A stretch of DNA of 64,000 nucleotides from the NCBI GenBank assembly GCA_947568835.1, contig OX387606.1, positions 21,677,225 to 21,741,224 of the forward strand. Reading direction: 5' to 3'. The notes beneath the pieces are model-generated. The model was not told the origin of the DNA. It ran no database searches and saw only the letters and a list, made by a program, of their open reading frames with translations. The position numbers and the translations under genes were made by a program. This document shows, piece by piece, positions 20,771-33,102 of this stretch. This DNA comes from Protonemura montana. Its lineage: Eukaryota > Arthropoda > Insecta > Plecoptera > Nemouridae. Position 1 is the first letter of the stretch; the number at the start of each line of letters is the position of its first letter.

Positions 20771-21290
20771 TATGCTGAGTTCAGATTTAAAGTTCTGCTC
20801 GAAGATTGTTTTTCCATATTAATTACGATAGTAATTAAGATAAAGTACCTATAGTTATTATAACTAAATAATAATTATTATTACATAATTAATAATAATT
20901 AAATAATTGATTAATTAATTAATTGATAATATATTAAAAAGTCACATAATTATGATTACTACCTACTAGTTGTCATTTAGTATTTTAATTAATTATGACT
21001 ACTATAGCCTATACTAATTATAACTTATATAATAACTAAGGACATAATTAATAATTCCGACAGTAACTAGGAGTAGGACATAGTACTCATAGTAATTATA
21101 ATTAGAACATTATTTATTATGTATTATTTATCAATTAATTAATTGTTTATTAAATATATTAAAATCAATTATTTAAGGAAATATTGATTAAATTTTAATT
21201 AAATTATATAATTAAATAAATAAAGTAATTATTTGTTTAATTATTTTATAATTATAATAATTATAGTATAGTAATTGGGAAGAAGACATT
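20771..21290. repeat. AT-rich low-complexity tract
   Basis: About 500 bp of TAATTAATTA-type DNA, rich in short palindromes such as TTAATTAATTAA. It separates the 5S-head array from the 16-bp array. Confidence 0.8.
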
Positions 21291-21454
21291 ATTCAGTGTC
21301 TCAACTAATCGATTGCACGATGGATTGTAAGCTGTTTCTCAGCAGCAACTTGGTACTCGAAGTTGCGTCGTGGGAAAGTGAGCCGTAAAAAAATCTCCAT
21401 ATTGAGCATCTCTTCACTTTTATTCTCCTCTTTGCTGTATTTTACTTGTAATAT

Positions 21455-22015
21455 TATTCTTGTAATGGGGCATTCTTGTAATGGGGCATTCTTGTAATGG
21501 GGCATTCTTGTAATGGGGCATTCTTGTATTGGGGCATTCTTGTATTGGGGCATTCTTGTAATGGGGCATTCTTGTAATGGGGCATTCTTGTAATGGGGCA
21601 TTCTTGTATTGGGGCATTCTTGTAATGGGGCATTCTTGTAATGGGGCATTCTTGTAATGGGGCATTCTTGTAATGGGGCATTCTTGTAATGGGGCATTCT
21701 TGTAATGGGGCATTCTTGTAATGGGGCATTCTTGTAATGGGGCATTCTTGTAATGGGGCATTCTTGTAATGGGGCATTCTTGTAATGGGGCATTCTTGTA
21801 ATGGGGCATTCTTGTAATGGGGCATTCTTGTAATGGGGCATTCTTGTAATGGGGCATTCTTGTAATGGGGCATTCTTGTAATGGGGCATTCTTGTAATGG
21901 GGCAATCTTGTATTGGGGCATTCTTGTAATGGGGCATTCTTGTAATGGGGCATTCTTGTAATGGGGCATTCTTGTAATGGGGCATTCTTGTAATATCATT
22001 CTTGTAATGGGGCAA
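21455..22015. repeat. 16-bp minisatellite, about 34 copies
   Basis: Unit CATTCTTGTAATGGGG, with occasional T-for-A variants (GTATTGGGG). Because 16 is not a multiple of 3 and the unit has no minus-strand stop, all three minus frames stay open with a 16-residue period (CPITRMPHYKNAPLQE). The ORFs of 177-236 codons here are therefore not evidence of a gene. Confidence 0.95.
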
Positions 22016-22869
22016 AAACTAGAAACGCAAATAATCGCTACAGAAATAATCTCCTCGAGCTCGTCATTTGTTTGCACGCTGGTTTTGATTGTGTGCTATT
22101 TCAACAGGAACCAATGTCACCAGGAAACTGATGACGTAGCTCGCCAATCTGGTGACATTTTTAGTCTGTGCATTCGAAAATCTCCACATTGTTTCCGTTG
22201 ATATGACAAGTGGGGGCTTAGAAAGATTGGCAGCAAATTTCGCGTTTAATAGCGAACACCGTTGTACGTTGTAAGTTATTAGTACATGTACATCACTTTC
22301 TTTAATGACAAGAACAAATTGCTGAAGAAACTTTGATACGGCATCGTCGTGGAAGAAATGTGTGCAAGAAATTTAAAGCATTTTGTTTTTTGCTTTTTGG
22401 GTGGAGTCAGCCTGAGCCTGAGCCTTCTTTGTTATCGCGCTGAAAATTGGTGTTGGCGGCAGGACCGAAACAATCGTTTCCCAGGCTTGATACGGGATGA
22501 ATATTCTTCGAACTTCGTGGAGAAACTTAACTATAGAGTCTTAGAAGGTAAAGAAACTCAGTTACAATAAATATGTGATCAAACTTTGACATATCTGACA
22601 GAAAGTTCGGGTTCATGGTTACCAATGGTCACAATCTCTAGTGGGGATGGAAACAAATAGATGTCTAAAGATCATTTCCCTAAGCTTAATCAAATCTGAA
22701 TGACAAAAAGTAATTGCTTCTGGTTTCGCAATTTTACTTCCAAGTTTTAGGAGGCTTTTTTTGGTCACGGCCTCGACGACCCTCAACTACAACCAAATCA
22801 CATATATGTTTTTATCAATATTACCCAGATAGCTGTCATTGTCGTTATATTTGAAGTATATTTGATGAA
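22016..22869. other. no gene seen; upstream region of the tetraspanin
   Basis: Short unsupported frames only. The tetraspanin promoter should lie here, but I see no clear TATA box or initiator. Confidence 0.4.
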
Positions 22870-25797
22870 ATGGAAACACGTTACAATATTTACACGCAGC
22901 GAACTCCAGTTTATAGGGTCTGGATTGAAAAGAATGTCGTGCTCTTCGTCACGCTTGTCCTTATGGTGAGTACTTGCGAATGGTGAGTCTCAAGCGAATG
23001 CTGTCAAATGATTCATGATCGAGCTAACGTTGGGCTGCACCTTCATGGTTTGCGGAATTCAGCAGCCACGCGGTTAACGCGAATGATGAAACACAGGTTA
23101 AAACTCAGTAGAGTGTAGAGGGCACCGGACGGGTGGGTTTCAGTCTACGTCTGGGCTGCTGGGAGTTTGTGCCACCTGTCTGGTGGGGTTCGCGACAGCC
23201 AGTCTCGGGCTGTACGCGTGCTCAGTGCCCGACGGCCGATTGTCTCTGGGTGTGATTGCTCTTGCCGGTATCCTAGCGGGAGGCGTCGTAGTCTTCGTCG
23301 CCGCTCTGGGAACATATGCGGCGTGGGGGCGTCGAGGCAGCATGCTGCTAGTGGTGAGTACCGGGGAGGGTGTTTAAAGAGTTAAGCAATCGCAATCCCT
23401 AACCTTGCCATTCTCGAGGTCCAAGCCATTTAGTGGGAGAAATACGTCACTTGGAAAACGTTTGCTGGTCAATGCAACTAAATTGTCAATGAATATAACA
23501 TACGACAGCCACGGACATATGGCGCTGACTAAAATGTCAGATTGGGAATGTTTTGAAATGCACCAACAGCGAAAATGCTTCAAACAGTTTTAGTCGCATG
23601 ACGTCAATACCTATTAACAGGGAGATATTCTTCAAGACAGGCAATATTCAGATTTGAGTGGCACTGTTCTACCTTCCATAACAAAACTAAAGTATGGAAA
23701 AAAACGACGATCAAGATGTTATTACATAAATTACACCGGGAAATTTTTCATTCGTGATTTATATTGAAGCTTACATATACAGACCGAACGGTTTGGCGTG
23801 TTGGAAACACCGGTTCTCATTAGATAACCGAAGTTAAGCAACACTGCGCTGAGTCAGGTATTCGATGGGTAACCATCGTACAAATGACCAGTTCTGTCTG
23901 GGAGAGAGGTTGAGGGATGAAAGTTAGTACAGCAACTTCACTTGCCTTGCTTATCAACCTCTCAACAGCATGGATTTGTAGAGGAATCCTGTTGTTCGAG
24001 TTGTACCGTCTTTCGGAAGGGACGTTAAGCCGGTGGTCCCCTTGGTGCTCTTCGACAGGAGTTGGCTACGTGCCGGCACCGAGTTTACCCTCCTCTCTTC
24101 TAGGCTAGGTTAGGTTCATCATCATCCTCGTCATCATTCACCTACGCCATTAGACCAGTGCCACATGGCCAGATGTCAAAACAGTGCGTCGTTAAACACC
24201 ATAAGTAAATAAATTACATATACACCGAGAGAATATAAAAATACAGTACCTAGTATAAGAAACGATTTTAGCCAAAATTGAATGTCGTTATACATTATTT
24301 TTTATTAACAATTAATTATCTTTATGAACAAATAATATGGTGTCTGGACAAGTCGTCAATACTAGCTACCACAGAGGAGGGTCATTCCAAAAGGCAGGTC
24401 AATAAATTGAAAGAAATCTAATAGAGGAGGCGCTCTCTGATGGAGTGCAAGGTCAACGAGGTAATTAGTCCCTCGAGCTGTGCGGTATACGCGATCAATG
24501 ATCCTTGTCGAGTATTGCATCGTGTAATTTGTGCCCCTTGCTTTGAGTGCATGTCAACACCCACACTTCGGTGCCTTGCAGGTGGCCATCCTGCTGTGGG
24601 TGCTCTCCATCACCGAGTTCGCAGTCGGTGTCGGCGTTCTGGCGTCGAACTACGACCAGCTAGAGTTCTCGCACCAAGGGAAGCAGTTGTGAGTGCTCAT
24701 AGGTCGGGTGTTGGACCACCCAGTGTCTAGTCCCAGGACTAGACGGAGCTAGCTTTATTTGATGTTGATTTCACTGAGGGTCCTCATCCTCAGAATAATG
24801 TTTTGATTTGTTTTAATTTCTTTATCGTCTCGCGTTTAACACAATAAAACACGAGCAAGATATCAAATCATCAGAAGCTCTGTCGTCACATGCAGTTGGT
24901 AGTCCGCAGAAACTCGTTGCGTATTCTCAACGAAACCAAACAATGAGATAAATACTAAACATGTTGAAATGTCTGCACACGCCGCGTCCTGGCGTCTCTA
25001 TTCCAGGAGTCCTTTCCTCCTGTCCATTTTCTACCAAGTTATTACTTGCTAATTATTCCGACCACGGCCAACAAAAACCAGCGAAAATCAAACCTAAACT
25101 GTAACCTTGTTTGCGACCAATAGCAAACCTCTGTCTTCTCTCGCTTACCGACGACTGTTGTCCCCCAGTTCGGGCACTCACGAGTTCCTGGATGTCGAAC
25201 TGCACCGCTCGTTCGAAGGGGCGTACGGCGAACACCGTCGCCGTAACCACACCGCCTTCGAGGAGCAGGCCAAACTAGCGCTGGAGTCACTGCAGAGAGA
25301 CGTAAGTCCCACGACTCACTCCCCTGCATCAATCGACCGGCGGCTTCCTTCAACCTCCGACTGCCTTGCAGTTTGTCTGCTGCGGGGTACACGGACCCAG
25401 CGACTTCGCTGACCTCGCGACCCCCGTACCCGACTCGTGTCTCGTCGACGGACACCCCACACCGCGCGGCTGCGCGTTCGCATTGCGTTCGTGGATCGGT
25501 AACAACGTGATCGCTCTCGGCGTCGTCCTCCTGCTAGCCGGGCTCGTATCTGTACGTTTCATTCCAGCCTATTTCCTGACAGCTCCGTGGCAGAGGTCAC
25601 ACATTTAAGCTATCTTTCCTGGGCAGGCCGCCGGTTCCCTGAGCTCCGCCGTTCTGATCCGAACGCGGCTTCGTTGGAAGTCTCGCCTTGCAAAGCCCGT
25701 GTTGGGGGATCCAGAAGCAGAGGCGTTAAGCAAGCTTAATGCCGCGAGGGAGCTGAGAGCAGCTAATCGCTGGCAGAGTGGAGAACCTTTAGGTTGA
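22870..25797 (+). CDS. tetraspanin, complete six-exon gene
   Basis: Exons 22870..22965, 23144..23353, 24582..24688, 25169..25301, 25372..25551 and 25627..25797 give 298 residues. All junctions are GT-AG and phase-consistent. The first membrane span covers roughly residues 23-60 (KNVVLFVTLVLM, then GLLGVCATCLVGFATA). TM2 is GVIALAGILAGGVVVFVAAL. TM3 is MLLVVAILLWVLSITEFAVG. The large extracellular loop holds the signature FVCCGVHGPSDF, PDSC and RGC, giving the four usual loop cysteines. TM4 is NNVIALGVVLLLAGLVS, followed by a basic cytoplasmic tail ending QSGEPLG. Tetraspanins organise membrane microdomains by binding partner proteins. An AATAAA lies at 25826-25831. Which tetraspanin subfamily is not decided. 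Confidence 0.92.
23785..24210 (+). mobile_element. 5S-derived SINE, near full length
   Basis: The head ACGGTTTGGCGTGTTGGAAA is at 23789, box A/C follow, the core TTGGTGCTCTTCGACAGGAG is next, and the tail AACAGTGCGTCGTTAAACAC is at 24179. It lies in intron 2 of the tetraspanin gene, in sense orientation. Confidence 0.85.
24211..24581. other. intron sequence, nothing recognised
   Basis: Rest of tetraspanin intron 2; a short plus frame overlaps exon 3 only. Confidence 0.5.
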
Positions 25798-25831
25798 CCA
25801 AGTTGTAGTTACTCAAGAACGGACAAATAAA

Positions 25832-26635
25832 TACATCTGCGTTAGGTTGTCTTCAAATATCCGTCGCTTATTTCTTGCTGTTGGTTGATTTGTTCGTGGC
25901 TTGGGACTGGACATCGGTCAGCAAGGTCGTGCCTCGCTTTGAACCAGAGTATTGTAACTTGGACCTAATATAATGCCAGGCTGAAAGTCGCCGCTTGACT
26001 TTACCTAACCTAACCTTACTAAATATAACTTAGCCGGACACAACACAAAATGCTCCCAATATGTTCGATACAATTTCAGAACACACACATACATTGCTGA
26101 ATCCTTCTCTAAATCGTTGCAGCACTGGTCCATGTGCTTGGAGCTTGTTTAGAGGAGAAACTGTGATCTTTGTATCGAATCTCGATCCATGTAGCGTAGC
26201 TCTAGTCATGGTCTAGTACACGTGTTGTCGACCCCCGTGTTGTCGTGTTTCTGTAGGCTCCCGTCTATACCTCTCTGGCTTGCCTTGTTTGGCTGCTAAA
26301 CGGGAACTGGGTTACAGAGACTGGGAAGGTTCCCAGTCTGATGCCAACTTTCCTTGACAGACGTCCCCGTGCAAGTAGTCAGGAATGTATGGAAACTCTG
26401 GCTTGCCGTTGACGTCGTTGTGATAACGCCCTCGTTGCTCCCCCGGAACAATTCTTCCAAATTCTAACACAACTTCAATAGATTATTCTTATTGAAGAAA
26501 CACATTTGCTAAAAGGTTAAACAATACAACAAAATTATACACAGAAAGTCAAATCTTGGATTTTCAGAATTTTTTGATAAATTCCTCCGTTTCGTATTTT
26601 CATCAACTTTCTAGCGCCCTACGCCCGAAGACATG
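25832..26635. other. intergenic, convergent gene ends
   Basis: Lies between the tetraspanin 3' end and the aminotransferase stop codon. The two genes converge here. No further gene is supported. Confidence 0.5.
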
Positions 26636-29600
26636 TCAGCCCTTGTACTGAGCCACGAACTTGGCGTGGAAGGCGGCCATCTTGCCCATCATGGCCGTCA
26701 GCTGCGCGGTTTGCGGCAGGATTGTAGTGCGCATGTGCGCCGTGCCCGGACGCTGTCCGAATCCCGAGCCCGGCACGATGCAGATACCGGTCGCCTCGAG
26801 CAGCGCGTGCGCGTAGAACGTGTCAGCTGACTGCCCAGCTGCGCGCGCAGCATCCACGGCGCGCGCCGGTAGGTCGAGCTGCGCAAACAAGCTGCGCGTG
26901 AACAAAGGGGTGACGAGGTAGGTCCCTATTTAGAAACACTTTGTTATGTCGTTGGGTATACAGGTTTGGTCTGAGTCCTAGCGCTAATGTAAAAAGTACT
27001 GCCAATACGTTCAATTTGGTATCTGTGAAATCTGATTTCATTTGTAAATACTTGAAATAGGCAAAGTATTTTAGATACATTTTATTTGATACCTCTCGAA
27101 AATCGTCACGCAGTATAGCGTCACTGGAATCAGAGTGACTGTGAGTATTCACAGCCTCTTGGTTCTATTCCTTGGAAATCTGTCATTCTCATCAAATACA
27201 CTAAAATCCTCTCAACAAATTCTGCATGTCCAAGTAGCTCAATTGGTTAAATCAACACCCGCGACAGGAGGAGATCGGGGTTCAGGTCCCCGTTTAGGAA
27301 AAAAATACCGCCCTTCATGATCGTACCTTCGGGAAGGCGTACATAGCCCCCTGGACCGGGTTACAAGTGACTCCGTCCATTTTGTTAAACTCCCTCTCGA
27401 CGAGCTTCGCGCGCTCGGCGAGAGAGCTCAGCACCTGCCGGCGTTCGACGTCATAGCGCGGGAAAGATGGGTCGCCTGGCAACGGAGGTCGAACCACACA
27501 GTCGAGCACGGCCTGCCCGATTGTTGACGGACATGTCTCAGCTGACACGGCTTTCAGGAACATCGCCTTCACTGCAGGCGACAAGTTGACGAACTCGACG
27601 TAGCCACCGCGCAATCCGCACTCGCCACTGTAGCCTGTGTTAGATAGAGGAAGTGACGTCATAGAACATAGCGACGATGAAGCGTTGGACTTGTACATCT
27701 TGCATATTGGGATTTGTGGTTTATTGGAGCTCTCAAGTGAATAATAACCTGGAAAGAGCATAGGATCTAACCAGCTGATCTCAAATAACCTGGATAGAGC
27801 ATAGGATCCAGACAGCTGATCTCAAATAACCTGGATAGAGCATTGGATCCAGCCAGCTGATCTCAAATAACCTGGATAGAGCATAGGATCCAGCAAGCTG
27901 AACTCAAATAACCTGGATAGAGCATAGGATCCAGCCAGCTGATCTTAAATAATCTGGATAGAGCATAGGAGCTAGCTAGCTGATCTAAAATAACCTGGAT
28001 AGAGCATAGGGTCCAGCAAGCTGATCTCAAACAACCTGGATAGAGCTTGGGATCCAGCCAGCTGATCTCAAATAACCTGGATAGAGCATAGGATCCAGCC
28101 AGCTGATCTCAAATAAACTGGATAGAGCATAGGATCTAGCCAGCTGATCTCAAATAACCTGGATAGAACATAGGGTCCAGCCAACTGATCTCATATAACC
28201 TGGATAGAGCATAGGATCCAGCCAGCTGATCTTAAATAACCTAGATAGAGCATAGGATCCTGCCAGACCCAACCAGATCTAAATTAAGGTATGACAGTCT
28301 ATTGCTAATCCAAGGTGTCCATATAATTTCAATGGTAATTTTTGGGATTTTTGTATTTTGCATTTTTTTGCCTTTTGGGGTAATTATTCACAAAAACAAG
28401 TCGACCTTGAATAAGTGTAAAACGCCCTCACCTTTGGAGCAGGACATGAAAGAGGCCAGCTCCATGTCGCTGAACGGCGGTCCTAGTTCGGCGGCAACGC
28501 GCTTAAACGAGTGAAACGCGCTTCCCTCGGCGTACACGTTGTCCTGGTAGACCTCGTCGGCGAGGACCACGAGCCGGTGCGCGTGCGCGAAGCGAATTAC
28601 CTGCTCGACGTTCTCACGGGACAACACCTGACCTGTGAAGGACACAAGAAGGCCTCTGGTAAGAGCTAAACTACGAGTCATAATGTTAAAATAGTGGATC
28701 TTCACTCATTTGCCATCAATTAGATAATTCATTTGTTACCGACCTCCCACCCTTGTTAGGGACTTTCTTGAAACTTCTCACCATTCTTTTATGTTCACTG
28801 ACTTCATTGTTTATCGTCTTCCAAGCAGTCCAATGTACCTAATAGGTGCTAGGGGTTGAATAATGTCTCTGTGTTATTCTTATGGGCCATGTTTTTCCAA
28901 GCAGTCCAATGTACTAAGTGCTAGGGGTTGAATAATGTCTATGTGTTATTCTTATGGGCCATGTTTTCCAAGCAGACCAATGTACTAGGTGCTAGGGGTT
29001 GAAAAATGTCTCTGTGTTATTCTTATGGGCCATGTTTTTCCAAGCAGTCTAATGTACTAGGTGCTAGGGGTTGAAAAATGTCTCTGTGTTATTCTTATGA
29101 GCCATGTTTTTCCAAGCAGTCCAATGTACTAGGTGCTAGTGGTTGAAAAATGTATCTGTGTTATTCTTATGGGCCATGTTTTTCCAAGCAGTCCAATGTA
29201 CTAGGTGCTAGGGGTTGAAAAATGTCTCTGTGTTATTCTTATGGGCCATGTTTTCCAAGCAGTCCAATGTACTAGGTGCTAGTGGTTGAAAAATGTCTCT
29301 GTGTTATTCTTATGGGCCATGTTTTTCCAAACAGTCCAATGTACTAGGTGCTAGTGGTTGAAAAATGTCTCTGTGTTATTCTTATGGGCCATGTTTTTCC
29401 AAACAGTCCAATGTACTAGGTGCTAGTGGTTGAAAAATGTCTCTGTGTTTGTGCATTTTGTGCTTGTGTCCGCTATATCTGTACGCTAGTCTCGGCAGTA
29501 ATCTCATTAAGAATGAATCGCCCTCATGGTCCCCGTCGACCTGTGTTCACCTGTTGGGTTGCCAGGGTTTATGACGACGATGGCCCGCGGCGAGCAGTGT

Positions 29601-32600
29601 TCTCGCGCCTCCGCCAGAGCGCGCTCCAGCTCGGCCACGTCGAGACCCCAATCCTTGTCCTCATCCAAGAAGTAGTCGATCTGCAAGCAGCCACGTTGCC
29701 TCTGTCAGCGCCTCAAACTCACATTTAAGACTGGTTTACGCTGAATTAATCTAACCTAACCTCAACGTTTGATAAACATGTATCGATATTTTGAGTTTTA
29801 ATTATTTAATTGTAGAGGTGTGTTAAAAAGGACGGCCGCAAGCGCCATCGGGTGGTCACCACCGTTACCCAAGTGTTGCCGGCCTCGTTTGCTCAGCAGA
29901 ATGTTAAACATCAGCGCTGCGACTCTGACTTATAAAATAAAACAAGGGTACGATAGAGCTTTGAACCCCAAGCTTCACGCTGAGAGAAACAAGTGAACAA
30001 CCTGACCGCGTAACGCCCACCTGGGTCATGCCGAACTCTGCGAGCGAGGCCGAGTAGAGCGGATACTGTGGGATGGGAACCATCACGCCGGGGGGCAGAC
30101 CCCCCTCCTCAGCGTCGAACAACTTCAGCACAGACTGCAACAAGAAGGCACTGGTCAGACCCAATGAACTGCCCATTCTTCAGCGGTAGATGCCGCAACT
30201 TGTGCACAAAAACAGAGTCATCTGCAGCATACTAGGAGTTTCAAGAATGTTGCATTAAATTGAAATAAATTCTGCGAATACTTGTCGGAAACAGGCGCAG
30301 GTACAAGCACAACGTCACAACGTCTGGCTAAAAAGTAGTTGTCACTTAAAAAAAAAAAAAAAAAACGAAGATTCAAAAGATATCGGTGGGTAAGTTCTGG
30401 TATGCATAGTGTAAGGTTGTTTATTGTAACCATGGCGATCTGATTCATATCACCTTGATGATGCCGGTCGCACCGGAAGAGAGAATGACGTCACGCCAGT
30501 CACATGCCACGCCCCCGTCACGACGGGTGATGTACTCTGCCACGTGTCTGCGCACGCGCTCAATGCCCGGCTTGTCGGTGTAGGAACCCACACTGCCACC
30601 AGCGCACCCTGGGAAGCAAACAAGGAAGTATAATAAAAAACATGACAGATGTTTGAAATCTAATTTAAACTGCAAACGCTTGCAATGCGCGGGGTATTTT
30701 ATTATTATCAACACTATAACCGTCTCAAAAATTGATGCCCAAACGCAGACTTGAACCCCGATCTCTACCTATCGTAGGTGTTGCTCAAACCAATTGAGCA
30801 ACTTGGACACATTAGGATGAAATCTTAATTAAATTTCAAACGCTTGCAATGCGCGGGGTATTTTATTATTATCAACACTATAACCGTCTCAAAAATAGAT
30901 GCCCAAACGTGGACTCGAACCCCGATCTCCACCTATCGCAGGTGCTGCTCTAGCCCATTGAGCTACTTGAACACTGGCTTTTTGAGACGATTTTAGTGTA
31001 TTTGATGAGAATGACGGATCTCCAAGGAGTAGAACCAAGAGGCTGTGAATACTCACAGTCACTCTGATTCTAGTGACGCTATATCACGTCCCAACCTGTC
31101 AAACTCGAGTAACTCCAATTTGACGTTGGATGCGTTGTATTTATTTGAAATCTTGTTTAAATAGCAAACGGCCCAATCAGCCTGACCGACCTGCCAGAAT
31201 GTCCTTGGCCCGAGCGACGACGTCGTCAGCAAACCTCGGGTCGTTCATCAGGGCGGGTAGGGTGACGAGGGCCACCACCTCCCGGATGAACGTAATCGGC
31301 AACTGTCCCATCGCCTGGCCGTCGCCGATGTTGGCCTTGACAACCTCTGTGAACGGCAGCACGGCGCCCTGCAACGAGGGTACGTGTCAGAGTCCAGGTA
31401 ATAATAATAATAATATTAATTGTATCTGTAATTTTATTTGATCTTTATAATTAAATATAGGATAGGTCAGTTCTCATATATAAACATAATCCGTGTTTTA
31501 TATACATCATACAGACACATATTAAATTAACCGCAGCCGATTTAGTAACATAGAATTCTTGCGAATAGGGAAATCTCTTTAAATTTGAAACAAATTTTTT
31601 TTTGAACACGTATTTTTTTATTTTCTTCTAAATCCAATTTTGAATAAAATATCTCTGTTTAAAATGTTTGCGTTTCAATCTCGTACGAAAACGAGGGTCG
31701 CCATTTTTTCTGACGTATAGTGCTTTCTGACGTCAGTATGACGTCAAGAAACAGAAGCGAACGCAAAGGATACCACAAAATGACGTCAGAACTACGTGTA
31801 GTTAATCACAGCCCGTTTTCATCCCGCCACGAGAATTCATATTTTAGCCATTCTTAAAACAAATATAAATAGAAAAGTTATGATCGGATTATATAAAGAG
31901 AAAATATGACAGATATTATTTTAAACGCGTATTTGAACAAAATGATAATAATTTAATAATAATCTTAAGGAGATTTCCCTATTGTAGAAACATTGAACCA
32001 GCGGCCATGACCTCTCTTTCGTGCTTTCTTGAGCTTGTTTCCGGTCGGTTTTTATAAGACTCAAGAGAAGGGACCTTCGTGGCATGGCACGGTCAAATTA
32101 CCGTCGATTTAACTCGTGTTGATTGAATTATTTATTGTGTTTAACGACGCACTGTTTTCCTATGTGGCACTGGTCTAATGGCGTCGACGAATGAGTGGTT
32201 GCTGGTGAGTTAGTCTAGAAGGGAGGAGGGGAAACCCGGTGCCGGCATGTAGCCTACTTCCGACGAAGAACACCAAGGGGACCACCGGCTCAACGTCCCT
32301 TCCGAAGGACGGTACAACGCGAACAACAGGATTCCTCCACAAATCCATGCTGTCGAGAGGTTGATAAGCAAGGCGAGTGAAGTTGCTGTACTAACTTTCA
32401 TCCCTCCAACCTCTCTCCCGAACAGAACTGGTCATGTGTATGATGGTCACCCAATCAATACCTGACCCAGCGTAATGTTGCTTAACTTTCATCCCTCCAA
32501 CCTCTCTCCCGAACAGAACTGGTCATGTGTATAATGGTCACCCATCCAATACCTGACCCAGCGCAGTGTTGCTTAACTTTCATCCCTCCAACCTCTCTCC

Positions 32601-33102
32601 CGGACAGAACTGGTCATGTGTATGATGGTCACCCAATCAATACCTGACCCAGCGTAATGTTGCTTAACTTTCATTCCTCTAGCCTATCTCCCTGAACAAT
32701 ATCAAATAAATTTTAACAAATCGTTCAGAAAATTACAATGATTTGTAAAAGATTAAAAAAAAAATAATGAAAGACGTTTGTTATTTTGGTGCACAGGTGA
32801 ATCATCACCTTGTTTCACTGCCCCCAAGAGTAAAACTGGTCGACTCGCCCCCAGCCACGTGCTCTAACACCACAGCCCAACGCGCAGTCGCATACTTTGC
32901 GCAGCGCCGCCTCGAACTCCTGCGCACGCGCCACGATCGGACCTCGAACTGCGTACTCCATCAAACGGACGCCTGCGCTGATGTTTTCTAGCCTGAGCAG
33001 CCGCTCGTCTGCGCGCGCAGCCAACCCACGCCGCCACTGCGCGTAGATCGCCCGTCCGCCCACCCGCCACTGCACACCACGTGACAACGACGCTGTCGCC
33101 AT
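26636..33102 (-). CDS. GPT2-like: alanine aminotransferase (ALT/GPT), form with a mitochondrial-type leader
   Basis: Eight exons encode 511 residues: 32896..33102, 31191..31368, 30454..30608, 30021..30134, 29551..29680, 28432..28632, 27327..27634 and 26636..26878. All introns are GT-AG with matching phases. It is a PLP-dependent class I/II aminotransferase (alanine + 2-oxoglutarate = pyruvate + glutamate). Recognisable family blocks: [107 protein letters not shown], the PLP-lysine block [16 protein letters not shown], and [14 protein letters not shown]. The first 33 residues ([20 protein letters not shown] ...) are Arg-rich with no acidic residue until the end, which fits a mitochondrial presequence. 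Several introns hold SINEs or arrays. See 37961-38086 for an alternative first exon. Confidence 0.95.
27100..27300 (+). mobile_element. tRNA-derived SINE
   Basis: The 5' arm ACGCAGTATAGCGTCACTGG is followed by the head CAAGTAGCTCAATTGGTTAA and box B GGGGTTCAGGTCCCCG. It is antisense in the last intron of the aminotransferase gene. Confidence 0.8.
27750..28265 (+). repeat. 41-bp minisatellite, about 12 copies
   Basis: Unit CTGGATAGAGCATAGGATCC followed by AGCCAGCTGATCTCAAATAAC. It lies in the aminotransferase intron 27635-28431. Confidence 0.95.
28815..29455 (-). repeat. 72-bp satellite array, about 9 copies, inverted
   Basis: Reverse complement of the unit at 10440-11245 (here CCAAGCAGTCCAATGTACTA, then GTTATTCTTATGGGCCATG). 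It lies in the aminotransferase intron 28633-29550 and ends about 95 bp from exon 5. Confidence 0.95.
29725..29935 (+). repeat. repeat A copy
   Basis: Matches from GACTGGTTTACGCTGAATTA through ACATCAGCGCTGCGACTCTG. It lies in the aminotransferase intron 29681-30020. Confidence 0.6.
30645..30810 (-). mobile_element. tRNA-derived SINE, 3' part
   Basis: Tail GCAATGCGCGGGGTATTTTA, then the reversed tRNA head (GACTTGAACCCCGATCTCTA ... CCAATTGAGCAACTTGGACA). A second copy starts 15 bp further on. Confidence 0.75.
30835..31100 (-). mobile_element. tRNA-derived SINE, full length
   Basis: Same tail, head GACTCGAACCCCGATCTCCA, box A reversed (CCATTGAGCTACTTGAACAC), and the full 5' arm to GATTCTAGTGACGCTATATC. 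With the preceding copy it forms a head-to-tail pair of elements in one intron. Confidence 0.85.
31380..32135. other. intron sequence, nothing recognised
   Basis: AT-rich part of aminotransferase intron 1 (31369-32895). It contains several TGACGT(C/A) motifs at 31710-31790, which resemble CRE-type sites, but inside an intron this is weak evidence. Confidence 0.4.
32136..32690 (-). mobile_element. 5S-derived SINE with a tandem head array
   Basis: Tail GTTTAACGACGCACTGTTTT at 32140, core to 32390, then three to four 91-bp 5S-head units up to 32680. This shows the array being built at the head end of a single SINE. Confidence 0.85.

Noticed and set aside
21455-22015. CRISPR-like array
   Set aside because: Units are directly adjacent with no unique spacers, and the genome is eukaryotic. 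The same holds for all other arrays here.
21305-22077. ORFs of 177-236 codons on the minus strand
   Set aside because: They are three frames of the same 16-bp repeat with a 16-residue period; no start context, domain or codon bias.
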